A stretch of 55,282 nt of DNA from a virus: the IMG/VR virus record IMGVR_UViG_3300035659_000016, positions 1-55,282 of that record; one strand, 5' to 3'. The stretch's first letter is position 1, and every line of letters begins with the position of its first letter. The position numbers were made by a program, and so were the translations under genes. A model generated the notes under the pieces. That model ran no database searches, was not told the origin of the DNA, and saw only the letters and a program-made list of their open reading frames with translations. Below, in pieces: positions 1 to 10,158 of this stretch.

Positions 1-207
1 GCCAGAAGTCCATGTTCGCTGTCTCGGGGTTGGGTGATGCTCTGGGTTGGTTGGTTGGTAAAACGGGTGAGGTGGTGCGCGGCTGGCAAGCCATGGCCAT
101 TGCCAACCAGGCTTACCTCGAGGCTATACGCGAGGGCAAGTCGCATCAAGAGGCCCAGAACATCGCGATTCAAGCTGGCCACGACGTGGTGATGGGCTAC
201 AGTCAGG
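1..207. repeat. Left copy of 207-bp terminal repeat (circle junction)
   Basis: This stretch is repeated at 55076-55282 with one difference: A at 105 against G at 55180, which changes Asn to Asp in the tape-measure protein. The repeat means the genome is circular, circularly permuted or terminally redundant, and that the window was cut inside the tape-measure gene. A pure assembly overlap would normally be identical, so the mismatch suggests a population variant or a read error. Confidence 0.95.
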
Positions 208-1880
208 CTGTGCAGGACGCGTCCCACCAACTAGTGGTCTTTGCGGACGCGGCAGAGCGGGCGTACGAACGTCTCGCCCCGCTCGACAGTATCTTTGCCT
301 CCATCGCCAACCAGAACGCCGCGATCGATTTGATGGCACAGTTCACGAGTCTATCACACGAGGAAGCGGCCGTCGTTCTAGACGAAGTTAGCAGCCACAA
401 GGAGTTGGCGGGCGAGCTAGCCAAGCAGGTCCAGCTGGTAGAGCAGGACATCATCGCCATCGAGGCCCTGACGGCTGCTGGTATGGACGCCAGCAACGCT
501 ATCTACAATCTGCAGGTCCACACCGAGGCGCTGAACGATGCACTGGCGCAGTTCCGCAACGCCGTAGCTTACGCAGAAGCTCTGGAGGACTTTGCCAAGT
601 TGGCGGAGAACGCAGCCAAGGCTCAGGCCGACATTCTCAAGGCCCAACGCGACACGGACGTAGCTCGTGCGCAGTCACGGCGACAACTCTCGGAGCAATT
701 GGACGAGCTCGCGTTCAGGGACGCCGAGAACGAAATCAAGTATCAGCAGAACGTAGCCAAGGCAAATCGTTCTCTGAACGACGATATCTACAAGGCCAAC
801 CGTGATCTCAGCGATGCCATGGCCGACAATGCCTTGCGCCTAGCAGACTCCGAGTTCGACGCACAGCGAACGCTCACAAACGCCCTCAACGACCTCGCCT
901 ACGACCATCTAAAGGACGAACAAGCGATTGCGCAGGGCATCGTCAACGCGCGCATCAAAGCAGCCGACGACATCGAGAGTGCATGGCGCGATATGTTGGA
1001 GGCCCTGGCGGCGTTGGATTGGCAGACGGGTCAGGACGTCCAGGATGCCAAGACCGCCAACGAGAAAGAGAAGATCCTGGAGCGGGCCACCTTCGAGCGT
1101 GCCCAGGTTCAGCAGAAGTTCGCGGACTCGTTGTTGTCAGCCAACAACGACATCACCAACGCCATGCGGGTTGCGAAAACCAAAGAGGAGTTGGCTGACG
1201 AAGACTATGCCCACCAGATGGATCTCGACACGCGACGCTATAGGGAGCAGCTGGCCGATGCCGAGCGTACCTTCGCGGAAACGACTGCTAGTGCCCAGCG
1301 CAGCAACCGAGAGCAGATCGCGGATGCACAATTGCGCAACGCAGAGCAACTCTCCGACCTACAGCAAAGCCTAGACAACGAAGCGCGCATGCTCGAGCAC
1401 CAACGTATGGTGGTACAACAGAACAATGCCAATCGTCTCTCGGACCTGGATGCGCGTCTGGCCCGCGAGATGGAAGACATCGATGCGCGCTACCAGCACG
1501 AGCGCGATCAAATCTTGGCCACGACTACCTATGCTGAGCAGATGTACCTGTATCTGATTGCGTTTCAGCAAACCCTGGACATCATTGGGGGCGTCATGAA
1601 TTCCCTCTCACCTACGGCTGAAGAGATGACGGGGGGCATGGCGGCCGGAGGTGTCTCGGGCATTCCCTCACGTGACTTGGGAGGTGCGGTGGCTGCAGGA
1701 CAGGCAGTCTATGTGGGCGGGCCCGAAATTTTCGTTCCGCAGACGGCGGGTACCATGGTACCTATGAACAATGTGCGTTCGGTTACTGGAAACACTTTCA
1801 ACTTTATGATACCGGCGACCAACCCTCAGGCCTACGCGGAAGCGGTTCGCGTAGTAATGGAGCAGGAGGTGTGGCATTGA
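3..1880 (+). CDS. Tail tape-measure protein, C-terminal part
   Basis: This is the continuation of the gene that starts at 54268. ATG 12 corresponds to 55087 and is in frame, so the full protein is about 895 residues and this part supplies about residues 271-895. It is almost entirely Ala/Gln/Asp/Glu-rich with long heptad-like helices (roughly 450-1550 of the window), as expected for the coiled tape that sets siphovirus tail length and chaperones DNA ejection. The last ~100 residues are Gly/Pro-rich and look globular (repeated GG and AGG turns). It follows the tail-assembly chaperone and precedes distal tail genes, the classical order. The annotated ATG at 12 is internal and not a start. Function is inferred from position, length and coiled-coil character. 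Confidence 0.88.
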   Translation, partial: QKSMFAVSGLGDALGWLVGKTGEVVRGWQAMAIANQAYLEAIREGKSHQEAQNIAIQAGHDVVMGYSQAVQDASHQLVVFADAAERAYERLAPLDSIFASIANQNAAIDLMAQFTSLSHEEAAVVLDEVSSHKELAGELAKQVQLVEQDIIAIEALTAAGMDASNAIYNLQVHTEALNDALAQFRNAVAYAEALEDFAKLAENAAKAQADILKAQRDTDVARAQSRRQLSEQLDELAFRDAENEIKYQQNVAKANRSLNDDIYKANRDLSDAMADNALRLADSEFDAQRTLTNALNDLAYDHLKDEQAIAQGIVNARIKAADDIESAWRDMLEALAALDWQTGQDVQDAKTANEKEKILERATFERAQVQQKFADSLLSANNDITNAMRVAKTKEELADEDYAHQMDLDTRRYREQLADAERTFAETTASAQRSNREQIADAQLRNAEQLSDLQQSLDNEARMLEHQRMVVQQNNANRLSDLDARLAREMEDIDARYQHERDQILATTTYAEQMYLYLIAFQQTLDIIGGVMNSLSPTAEEMTGGMAAGGVSGIPSRDLGGAVAAGQAVYVGGPEIFVPQTAGTMVPMNNVRSVTGNTFNFMIPATNPQAYAEAVRVVMEQEVWH

Positions 1881-2314
1881 TTTGGCTAGGGGGACACGGA
1901 TTTCACGTCGATCGCACAGGTTACAGCGACCCTCCGGTAGCCTTGGCCGCCAAGGCGGTTGGGCTGACGGGGGCTTTGCTGACCCTTGAGACTACTAAGT
2001 TCAAGCACGAACTGAGCATCACTCTGAACGTCTCGCAACCGGAGTACGAACTGCTGAAGACCCTGTTCAGTTACTGCCACTACTATCCCACAGGCTTTTT
2101 GGACTTTGTGGATGCCACCGGCGTGCAATGGCTAGTCGCTGCGGGAGTAGATACGATTACCAAGCGATTCAGTACCGGGGTGTGGTTCGATTCGTTAGGG
2201 GACGCACGGGCAGCTACGGAGGCGCTGTTCGACCCTGCTGACAGTGTACTCTGGGACCCACACCGTCGCTTCACCACCACACTGCGATTGACCATCAACG
2301 AGAGTGACCTATGA
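1877..2314 (+). CDS. Putative distal tail (Dit-like) or minor tail protein
   Basis: A protein of about 145 residues directly behind the tape measure, in the slot where siphoviruses encode the distal tail protein that joins tube and hub. A good Shine-Dalgarno AGGAGGT (1864-1870) sits 6 bases from TTG 1877, which overlaps the tape-measure stop. GTG 1871 is also in frame but touches the SD, so TTG is preferred. The protein is beta-rich and aromatic-rich and has no motif I can name. Its stop overlaps the next start (ATGA), indicating translational coupling. The assignment rests on gene order only. Confidence 0.6.
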   Translation: MIWLGGHGFHVDRTGYSDPPVALAAKAVGLTGALLTLETTKFKHELSITLNVSQPEYELLKTLFSYCHYYPTGFLDFVDATGVQWLVAAGVDTITKRFSTGVWFDSLGDARAATEALFDPADSVLWDPHRRFTTTLRLTINESDL

Positions 2315-5300
2315 GAACCGGGGTAGTCGAAGCCCGTATCCATGCTGCGGCCACGAGTGGTCATGCGACGCTCACGACGCTGCCTAATCAGGCACTGCTC
2401 AACGACTGGCGTCTGCGCGGATTTGCAGCGACAGTGCTAGGTGGGGCTTGGGCTGCCCCGACAACTGTGTATAGCATTGTCGCCGATGCAGGTCTAGGGG
2501 ACCACATTGAGAAGGGTGGGGTGCCCTGGAATCTGGGTTACCAGGACTTGGGACACAACACCCCAGTCACCCTACCGGATGGCACAACCGACGCCACGTC
2601 GCCTGTTTCCTCTGTGGCCCTCTCGGTGACCGAAGACCTGATTTGCTTTTACGCCAACCATTTGCTGAATGACTTTTATACCGGTGTTTATGTGATGCGC
2701 GTCAAGGACGATGGCGCGGGACACATCTATTGGGGCGATCCGATACCTGTGCCACCCCTGTGCGACGCGATTGACGATCTAAATGCACTGTCCCAGTTCT
2801 TCGTCACGTTCCCACGCTTGCAGGTTATAAACGGCGAGTACTGGATTCTTGCCCTCGAAGCGTCGCGACAGTCGAACATTATCACGTACCACCTGTGCTA
2901 CTTCCACTCGAGTGATGGTGAGCACTGGTCGGACCGTGAATATCTGGTGGGGGTCTCAAACGATCCGGCGGAGACGAACGTCGGCATCAACTCGCACTTG
3001 GTGGTTGGGACACCCACACCCTTTGTTCTGAACAACCTACGGCACGCGTACCTCTACATCGATGTCGCCGGGATGTATTGCTATATTGTCAGCAAGTTGG
3101 GGGCGTCGAACTTCCGCTGCCCAGCAACAACACTAGTAGGTGTCACGAACCCGTCCCTACAACAAGACCTAACTGCGGATATCCTTAGTCGTAACCCGTC
3201 CACACCTGCAGCACCTTCGGCGATGCAGGGTAACTATCCGCTGTTCAACAGCGCTGGGAAATACAATGCACACCCCTTACTCGTCCCTGGTGCGCAGATC
3301 ATTAGTAAGGCGGGCTATAATAGCGACCTGATAACGATCGGAACGGAGTTGATCGACGAAACGCGACAGGTGACCGCTGTAGACGCAAATGGTGTAGCAC
3401 AAAACGCTCTCGCGTTGCAGATGATTGACCTGACGGGGTATCTACGCGATTGGTTCGCAGACACCTTCATTGAGTACGACTCGCCCAAGCAGGCGGTCTA
3501 TGACCTCCTTTGCGACTTCACTGGGCTGACACTGATCAATCAAGCGGGCTTTTCGATTGACAACAGTGCCAACTTGCGGGTCAACATGATCGACCCAAAC
3601 TCACCGACACCCGACAACTTAGCCTTCATTCACGTTGTCCGAACAGTCAATGGAATGATGGAGTTGCAGTGGCGCATTACGCAGTCGCTAACTGATCACT
3701 ACGTCTACATCTCTTTGCAGGGGACGGAGCAATGTAATGATTACTACGCTGTCGTCTATGACGGCAACTCGCAAACCTTCCAACTGTGGCGGGCCACTCC
3801 GTCAACACAACCCTATAAGATTTTGGAGTATGGAGCGTCGCTACAAACATCAGGGGTCGTAGCACTGAACCCCGACGTAGATTACTGGCTGCGCGCGGCA
3901 CAGTTCCACAACCGTGTAGTGGCGTGGCACTCGTCGGACCGCATCACTTGGACGAAGGTCATCGACTACGCAGGCGTCACAGCGAACAAGGGCTACTGGG
4001 GTCTCGGTGGCAAGGCGACGGGTCTAATCGCACCCGCCATTGGTAACAGCGATGCCTATGGTGGTGCCCAACCGCTCTACAGTGGTGCGAACCCGATCAT
4101 GGTGGCCCTGCGAGTGCAGACGGGTGCCTTCCCTTCGAGCCTCATTGCACTGGGTGCTATCGTGGGCCAGACGGGCAACCCCGGCAACCTAGTGATCGGG
4201 CTGGGAGCGGATAATGGGGCGGGAACGTATCCAGCGAACCTGACGAACGACGCTAACGTAGTATGGCGGGGGGAGCTAGCCTCCACGTTGGTATCCGACC
4301 CTCTGTACCCTGCTTGGGGACCCGCCGTAGGTCCTGACACGGATGTGGAACTTGCCACCTCTACCTACTTCTGGGTCTACTTGACGTTTGAGGGCACCCT
4401 GGGGGTTGGACAGGTGTGGGACTGGTTCACGCAAGACCCCGATACACTGCCGTATGGAAGTGGTCTTACCAAAGTGTCGACCGACGGTGGGGCCACGTGG
4501 AGCGACGCGGCTAGTTCGGTGGCATTAGCGGCGCTACTCTTTGTGGCCTATGATTACGGCCACCCCCGCTTTGCTTCTTTCTATTGGTCTAGTGGCGAAA
4601 TGCCGCGCGATCTAGAGTACATTGCCAAGGCCATTGCAGCCCAAGCGAGTATCCTGACGGCAACACCGGACTCGTTTTTGGTTACGGCAGATTTGGTCTT
4701 GGGAGGAGACAGCATCCTATGGCAACCCACGGTCTACGGAATGCTAGGGGACTTCACGCTAGATGCTGATGGGGTGATTGATAACGGGTGGGTGGGGGAA
4801 GTTCTCTTTCGTGCCAGTGCGATTGGCGGAGGTGTAGGAAACGGCTACCGTGTGCGACTTATACCCGCCACACAAAAAATCGAGATTTACGAGCCGAGCG
4901 CGGTGTTGGCTCTGAGTGTGGACTCACTACAGTACATCCCAGTAGGGGTAGCATTTCATCTAACCCTAGTCAACTGGGCGAAATGGATCTACATCTACAT
5001 TAACGGTTGCCTAGCCACGACGTGCTATAATGAAAACCTGACGACGCTGGGTTACTTCGGACTACTGCACACACACACAGCCTGGACGAATGTAAGGATA
5101 CCTGATATGCTACCCATCAAGCCGCTCTTCAACATCAACGCCAACGCCAACGCGCTGACCGCCCTGGCGGACTTGTTTGCCAAGACCAAATACCGCTATT
5201 TCATCCGCTACGATGGCAGCCTACGGATGGGCTCGTTCCCCAACCGTACCAGCGTAGCTACGTACTCCGCCACTCTGACCCAAGCGGAAAAGGTAGAAAC

Positions 5301-5673
5301 GGCACGGTACGCGTTCAGCCATCTTCGTGCCCAGGGAGGCCAGTACGCCGACCGGTTCTCCGCAGCTGCATTAGACAAGCAGGGTCGACGTCGCTTTCAA
5401 GTGGTCGACTTTACCTCCTCGTTCAGTAACGAAGACGCCTACCGCGACAGCGACTTGGCTCTGCGGCAGGCTGCGGAGAAGGATTCGCAGTTGACCATGG
5501 ACATGTATCTAGTTGACTTTTGCCTGGAGCGCGAGGACCGCATTACGGTAGTGGATCCCAGTTCGGGTGTCAGTGCAGACTACGTCGTCAACGATATTGC
5601 GGTGCCGCAATTGCAAGTCTCGCCCAAGCCCAGTGCTGCCGGCCAGGTGGGGTTGAGGAAGTTCGTAACATGA
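2311..5673 (+). CDS. Large tail hub/tip protein with Asp-box motifs
   Basis: A 1120-residue tail protein in the position of the tail-associated hub. Asp-box type motifs (S-x-D-x-G-x-x-W or close variants) are visible near residue 200 (SSDGEHWS), 540 (SSDRITW) and 722 (STDGGATWSD). These are typical of sialidase-like beta-propellers and related carbohydrate-contacting folds. Stretches around residues 450-560 and 790-930 look like concanavalin/laminin-G-type jelly rolls. The last ~180 residues, including a YFIRYDGSLRMG segment and a C-terminal hub-like beta region, resemble the end domain of large siphovirus minor tail proteins. ATG 2311 overlaps the previous stop. A role in the baseplate and surface glycan contact is inferred; no catalytic residues are claimed. 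Confidence 0.7.
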   Translation: MRTGVVEARIHAAATSGHATLTTLPNQALLNDWRLRGFAATVLGGAWAAPTTVYSIVADAGLGDHIEKGGVPWNLGYQDLGHNTPVTLPDGTTDATSPVSSVALSVTEDLICFYANHLLNDFYTGVYVMRVKDDGAGHIYWGDPIPVPPLCDAIDDLNALSQFFVTFPRLQVINGEYWILALEASRQSNIITYHLCYFHSSDGEHWSDREYLVGVSNDPAETNVGINSHLVVGTPTPFVLNNLRHAYLYIDVAGMYCYIVSKLGASNFRCPATTLVGVTNPSLQQDLTADILSRNPSTPAAPSAMQGNYPLFNSAGKYNAHPLLVPGAQIISKAGYNSDLITIGTELIDETRQVTAVDANGVAQNALALQMIDLTGYLRDWFADTFIEYDSPKQAVYDLLCDFTGLTLINQAGFSIDNSANLRVNMIDPNSPTPDNLAFIHVVRTVNGMMELQWRITQSLTDHYVYISLQGTEQCNDYYAVVYDGNSQTFQLWRATPSTQPYKILEYGASLQTSGVVALNPDVDYWLRAAQFHNRVVAWHSSDRITWTKVIDYAGVTANKGYWGLGGKATGLIAPAIGNSDAYGGAQPLYSGANPIMVALRVQTGAFPSSLIALGAIVGQTGNPGNLVIGLGADNGAGTYPANLTNDANVVWRGELASTLVSDPLYPAWGPAVGPDTDVELATSTYFWVYLTFEGTLGVGQVWDWFTQDPDTLPYGSGLTKVSTDGGATWSDAASSVALAALLFVAYDYGHPRFASFYWSSGEMPRDLEYIAKAIAAQASILTATPDSFLVTADLVLGGDSILWQPTVYGMLGDFTLDADGVIDNGWVGEVLFRASAIGGGVGNGYRVRLIPATQKIEIYEPSAVLALSVDSLQYIPVGVAFHLTLVNWAKWIYIYINGCLATTCYNENLTTLGYFGLLHTHTAWTNVRIPDMLPIKPLFNINANANALTALADLFAKTKYRYFIRYDGSLRMGSFPNRTSVATYSATLTQAEKVETARYAFSHLRAQGGQYADRFSAAALDKQGRRRFQVVDFTSSFSNEDAYRDSDLALRQAAEKDSQLTMDMYLVDFCLEREDRITVVDPSSGVSADYVVNDIAVPQLQVSPKPSAAGQVGLRKFVT

Positions 5674-7631
5674 GACGCACCCTAGCCGACATACAGAAGC
5701 AGTTCGTTCAGAGGAATCTGCCACAGGTTAATACCTACTGGGCGCAGATAACCCAAGTGTTGTTCCCTGCGCATGCGTTCAAAGTCAACGCCAGTGGCTA
5801 CTCGGGGCCGAGTGTTGTGTATGCCGATGCTTCCATCGACTTTGGGACTTTACAACAACCCAAAGTCTTTCGCGGTAACAAGTGTAAGATCGAACGCGAT
5901 ACCCTGACGGGTGATTGGCACGCCTCCGCGTATAGTGTGGCGGAGAATTGTGCGCCGACGACCATTCCAGGACCGCCGAACGTGCCACTGCCAGTCTACG
6001 TACCGCCCTACACTCCGATTCCGGTTCCGCCGTTTCCACCGCTGCCACCGCTACCACCGTTCCCTCCGTGGCCGCCGATACCCACACCCAAGCCAAAACC
6101 GCCACCGACACCACCACCCACCCCAGGCAAGGGTGACTTGCTCTATGCGACCAGTGACAAGAGAGGCGTCGCAAAGTGTGTGCTGGCATATTCAGGGACA
6201 CCTGTTTGGTCGTCGATATGTACGACGAGATTGATTTCCGCGATTCCGACGGCGGAAATTATTCAAACGCTTGATATCGTGAATGGTGCGGATACGGCAT
6301 TTCTTACCGACCTAGCGATTGGTGACCGCATCGTCAGTACCTCGGGAGCCATTGACGGCAATGTAACGAATATCGCTACAGATACGGAGTGTACTGTTGA
6401 CTCAACGGGTAATCATGGTGCCGAGACATTTGTGATGTACAAACTGAAAGCGAATTTGTTGAATCCCAATGCTCTCAAAATTCGTGCTTTCAATCTTGAC
6501 CCCTGGTCAGTTTCGGGTGACCATTTTACGCGGGCATGGGCATTGACCGATGATGGTATCTACCGATGCGATGGCTTGCCCAACGCAGGCGTATGGACGC
6601 GGAAACTGTCGCGCGCGGAAATAGCGACACTGACCGGCAAACCAATTGGCGAACTATGTTTTCCGCGTTCACTGTTACTGAGCGTTCGATTGTCGGGGCT
6701 CGTGGCGATTTTAGTAAAGTGGTGGAATGGAGGCCCATCTACGCCGTCACAAATATACACCATCTACTCACTTGATTCTGGCACGACCTGGGCCTGCAAC
6801 AAGACGAAATACATCTTGTCCGGCTGGGGTTTTGACCTCAACGGTTCTTTTTTGCACGCATCATTTCATTTGGACAATATGTACTATATGGTGGGACAGA
6901 TGTGGGGCAATGAGGGTGGATTTTTCCCGAAAGGGTCTTATGCCGGGATTGCCGTGGTCAAGTCTAATGACCTACAATCTTGGAGTGCCGCGCAGCAACT
7001 CTACTCGCCGCTAAACTACGAGTGGGGGACCGAACTTGCACAACCTTATTGTGACTCAAGTGGAAACTTCTACGCAGATGACAAGAGGATGTACGTGTTT
7101 GGCATGGAGTATGGCAATGGCACACATGCCCTGAGAAAATATATATCGTTCTGTGACCCTCCTTATCCTGCTGTTCCACCACCCACAGTGGCTGTGATTG
7201 GCAATGCGGCAATGGACTGGGGACATTCAAGTTTCGGTGATCTTCCCTGTCCGTACAAGTTATTCATCCACATGTTCAACGAGAACCGGATGGTGAGCAT
7301 TGGGCAGCATGGCACTGCGCCCGTCCCGATTTGGACATCACTCAACGGCGGCGGGGCATGGACGCAGATTGCCGCACCCGTTATTGCGGGACGAACATCT
7401 GGTGTGCCAACCAGTCTGTTTATGATTCCATGTGAACAACCAACGTTTTTCGCCGTCGCGCCTGTAGCCGCTGGCGGTGGCTTCGCCATGCCAATGATGA
7501 CGAAAAACTTTGGTGCAAATTGGACAGACATCTCGCGCGTGGGTTTCGCTGATGGCATGGATACCGTGTTGGGACTCACCGCGGGCAATATGAATGCTTC
7601 ATTCATTATCATTGATTATTATAAAGTATGA
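5670..7631 (+). CDS. Tail fibre with polyproline hinge and Asp-box domain
   Basis: A 653-residue protein starting at ATG 5670, overlapping the previous stop; longer upstream reading is a shadow. Residues 1-94 form an N-terminal attachment domain. Residues about 95-153 are an extreme proline-rich stalk (runs of PP, PLPP, PFPP, KPKPPP). Residues 154-653 are a beta-rich distal domain with Asp-box motifs SLDSGTTW (about 367) and SLNGGGAW (about 556). The layout (anchor, stiff hinge, propeller-like head) fits a receptor-binding fibre. The distal half looks more AT-rich by eye than the anchor, suggesting an exchanged head. A second, related C-terminus lies in frame right after the stop (see 7632-7814). 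Confidence 0.72.
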   Translation: MRRTLADIQKQFVQRNLPQVNTYWAQITQVLFPAHAFKVNASGYSGPSVVYADASIDFGTLQQPKVFRGNKCKIERDTLTGDWHASAYSVAENCAPTTIPGPPNVPLPVYVPPYTPIPVPPFPPLPPLPPFPPWPPIPTPKPKPPPTPPPTPGKGDLLYATSDKRGVAKCVLAYSGTPVWSSICTTRLISAIPTAEIIQTLDIVNGADTAFLTDLAIGDRIVSTSGAIDGNVTNIATDTECTVDSTGNHGAETFVMYKLKANLLNPNALKIRAFNLDPWSVSGDHFTRAWALTDDGIYRCDGLPNAGVWTRKLSRAEIATLTGKPIGELCFPRSLLLSVRLSGLVAILVKWWNGGPSTPSQIYTIYSLDSGTTWACNKTKYILSGWGFDLNGSFLHASFHLDNMYYMVGQMWGNEGGFFPKGSYAGIAVVKSNDLQSWSAAQQLYSPLNYEWGTELAQPYCDSSGNFYADDKRMYVFGMEYGNGTHALRKYISFCDPPYPAVPPPTVAVIGNAAMDWGHSSFGDLPCPYKLFIHMFNENRMVSIGQHGTAPVPIWTSLNGGGAWTQIAAPVIAGRTSGVPTSLFMIPCEQPTFFAVAPVAAGGGFAMPMMTKNFGANWTDISRVGFADGMDTVLGLTAGNMNASFIIIDYYKV

Positions 7632-7814
7632 CCACACTCACAGCCAGCCGGCACTGCCGGCTACGCATTGCCATGTTTCACCCCAAACCTGGGTACTACC
7701 TTGATTGATATTTCCTGCGCAGGCACAGCAGGTGCATTGGACGCGTTACTGGGACTGACGCAGGTAGCCGATATGGATAATTCAACGATATTCGTGGATT
7801 ACTATAACCCCTAG
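7632..7814 (+). pseudogene. Orphan fibre C-terminus in frame behind the stop
   Basis: The 60 codons directly following the TGA of the fibre gene stay open in the same frame to TAG 7812-7814. They encode a segment clearly related to the fibre's own last ~47 residues: GYALP against GFAMP, T-D/L-IDIS against TDIS, LLGLT against VLGLT, and FVDYYNP against IIDYYKV at the very end. There is no start codon or SD of its own. The simplest explanation is that a foreign head segment with its own stop was recombined in front of the ancestral C-terminus, leaving it as a remnant. Stop-codon readthrough would give a longer fibre. Confidence 0.75.
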
Positions 7815-7822
7815 GGGATGAC

Positions 7823-10120
7823 ATGGGTGCGATCTACTACGACATTAGCCAAAGGATGTCGCTTTACCAGCAGGACATCTATCAGCGTTCGCTGACGACT
7901 TTGCGTGCACATGCGCAGACCGTGCCAGACCTAACGCTATACATTGACGCGGGTGCGGTCAACATCATGGGTCGTCACTTCGAGTGGGACGGCGGGAACT
8001 CACCACCCTTCGTTCCACCTGTCTCTGCTGGTATGGCGCGGATTGACGTCCTGTATATGGCTTATGATGGACTGTTCCATATCATCACGGGGACGGAAGT
8101 GCCAACCCCCTTCACCCCCCCTGTGCCTACCGCGCCCGACAGTGTACTACTGCTGGCTGAAGTCCAGCTGTACTATGGTCAAACGGAGATTGTAGAGAGC
8201 GACATCGTTTTCGACCCACGCGAATTTTTGTCGGTAGCAAATGGCGTCATCGAAACGTGGTCCTACGCTAACGCAGCAGCGCGCACGGGTGCAACGGGCT
8301 TTGTAGCAAACGATGTGGGTCGTGTTGCGTATCAGCAGGACAACACCACGTACTGGCGACTCACGGCAGTAACACCAACGTGGGTACAGATCGCGGGCGC
8401 CGTAGGCATTGCGCACAACATTTTTTCGGCGACGCACAGCGACACATTGGCAGGTTCGGTACTCGATGGTGACATCCCGATTGGCAACGTCACGCCGAAA
8501 TTGTCACGGCTCGCGATTTCGATTCCTGCCGCGAATGTGCGGAACGTGCTAGGTGTAGACAATGCCGAACTGCGTCCGTCGTGGAAGACCACACTGGACG
8601 CAACAAATCCGACGACTATCGCGGCGGGTGCAAGTGCGGCTCCGGGAACATCACTTATCTTTTCGCATCGCGATCACACACACGGCGCGCCGGCAACATG
8701 GCCGGCGACTGCACACGCAATTGATGGCGCGACGCATACCGTTGCAGGGCTCACAGCAGGTCAAGTCCTTCGTGCTACTGCGGCGGCTACGTTTGGGTGG
8801 TCAACGGCAACCTATCCTGATACGGTCGCGAAGGGCGCGTTGGTGGTTGCAACTGATGCAAATGTTCTCGGTGCGCTCGCGGTTGGATTGACAACGGAAA
8901 TCTTGGTCGGTGGTGGCGCGGCAACCGTACCGGCATGGACAACCGCAACAGGTTCGGGCGCGCCAGTACGCGCGACTACGCCAACGCTCATCACGCCCTT
9001 GCTCGGCACGCCCACATCAGGCGTATTGACGAATTGCACGGGACTGCCGATGACAACGGGTGTCACGGGAATTCTACCCTCCGCCAATGGCGGAACGGGT
9101 GTCAACAACGCCGGGACTTTAACAAATGCAACTGCCACAACCATCACGGGCGGCGGCACGCTTGCACTGGGCGGATTCACACTGACATGTCCCGCGACGG
9201 GTACGGTGGCGATGCTCAACCAAGCCAACTCGTTCACGCTGATCAACCCACTGACCACGCTTGCCGAATCGTGGATTGGGCCATCCCCAACTGCCGGTAT
9301 TTATTTCAAGGGCGGCAAATACGGCTTCGGAACGGTGGATCCACAAGCTTTTCTCGACGTGGGAGGAAATCTCATAGGCTCAAACATAGCGACCCCCATC
9401 GCTTTCTTTTCATCGGATACCAACTCCATATCCGGCACAGACGGACGTAACATAAGCAGCGGGACTGCAGCGGAGTTTCGTTTTAGCGTATCGGACAACC
9501 TCGGAACGTCCGGCGACCGCATTCTATTCTCTATGCCGAGTACCGGAAACACAGCGACCCTTTTTGGGCTAACCCGCTCTACATTAGCGTCACTGATAAC
9601 CGTGACCCAGACAGGAGGCAATGGAAGGATTTTTGCAATCGGCACATATAACAACAATGCTGTTCTGTTTGGCACAAATAATGTAGAACGTGTGAGAATT
9701 ACAAGCGGCGGCAACGTCGTGATCGGGGCGACGGTGGCTGCCGGTCTTCTCACGCTTGGCTCGATTCTCGCGCCCGGCATTGGAACGACGCATTTCAGTT
9801 TGCATGATGGAGTAATGGGAGAGCGTTCGTGGTCTATGTCTGGGATAGGTGCAGCCCCACAAACAATCATTGCTGATGGAGTTGGAGATGTTTTACGCAG
9901 AGTTGCAATATGGCTGGTTTGGTATTCGACCGACGGCACGTCTGAGCAAGTAAGTACTACTAGCCTCACTCCCGGAGGAGCAACTGCTGGATATTTTCAA
10001 GATGCAGATGGAGATACGTGGGGATTAACGTGTAGTGCTGGCGGCGCGGTAACAATTGCGCGCACTGGAACCGTTGGGGGACATACGGCTACTGTTGCAA
10101 TTAGATTGATTTGGTTGTAA
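7823..10120 (+). CDS. Receptor-binding tail fibre
   Basis: A 765-residue protein with an N-terminal domain of about 150 residues that looks like a baseplate or fibre anchor (YYDISQRMSLYQQDIYQ, then a Pro-rich loop). Low-complexity Ala/Thr/Gly repeats follow. Around residues 390-430 are the familiar fibre shaft motifs TPTSGVLTNCTGLP and LPSANGGTG, common in trimeric phage and prophage fibres. The C-terminal ~280 residues are Ser/Thr/Asn-rich and presumably form the receptor-binding head. The SD GGGGATGAC precedes ATG 7823. The gene follows another fibre gene and precedes the lysis cassette. Fibre identity is well supported by motif and context; the receptor is unknown. Confidence 0.8.
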   Translation: MGAIYYDISQRMSLYQQDIYQRSLTTLRAHAQTVPDLTLYIDAGAVNIMGRHFEWDGGNSPPFVPPVSAGMARIDVLYMAYDGLFHIITGTEVPTPFTPPVPTAPDSVLLLAEVQLYYGQTEIVESDIVFDPREFLSVANGVIETWSYANAAARTGATGFVANDVGRVAYQQDNTTYWRLTAVTPTWVQIAGAVGIAHNIFSATHSDTLAGSVLDGDIPIGNVTPKLSRLAISIPAANVRNVLGVDNAELRPSWKTTLDATNPTTIAAGASAAPGTSLIFSHRDHTHGAPATWPATAHAIDGATHTVAGLTAGQVLRATAAATFGWSTATYPDTVAKGALVVATDANVLGALAVGLTTEILVGGGAATVPAWTTATGSGAPVRATTPTLITPLLGTPTSGVLTNCTGLPMTTGVTGILPSANGGTGVNNAGTLTNATATTITGGGTLALGGFTLTCPATGTVAMLNQANSFTLINPLTTLAESWIGPSPTAGIYFKGGKYGFGTVDPQAFLDVGGNLIGSNIATPIAFFSSDTNSISGTDGRNISSGTAAEFRFSVSDNLGTSGDRILFSMPSTGNTATLFGLTRSTLASLITVTQTGGNGRIFAIGTYNNNAVLFGTNNVERVRITSGGNVVIGATVAAGLLTLGSILAPGIGTTHFSLHDGVMGERSWSMSGIGAAPQTIIADGVGDVLRRVAIWLVWYSTDGTSEQVSTTSLTPGGATAGYFQDADGDTWGLTCSAGGAVTIARTGTVGGHTATVAIRLIWL

Positions 10121-10158
10121 TATTCAATTTAGGTTAACTCGAAAAGGAGGAGAGTACA

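Noticed and set aside
5951-6130. Polyproline coding region considered as a microsatellite or assembly artefact
   Set aside because: Codons vary (CCA, CCG, CCT), the frame is kept, and a hinge in a fibre is biologically sensible.
9301-9969. 222-codon - strand frame in the fibre gene
   Set aside because: Antisense to the fibre coding frame; no SD and no domain.
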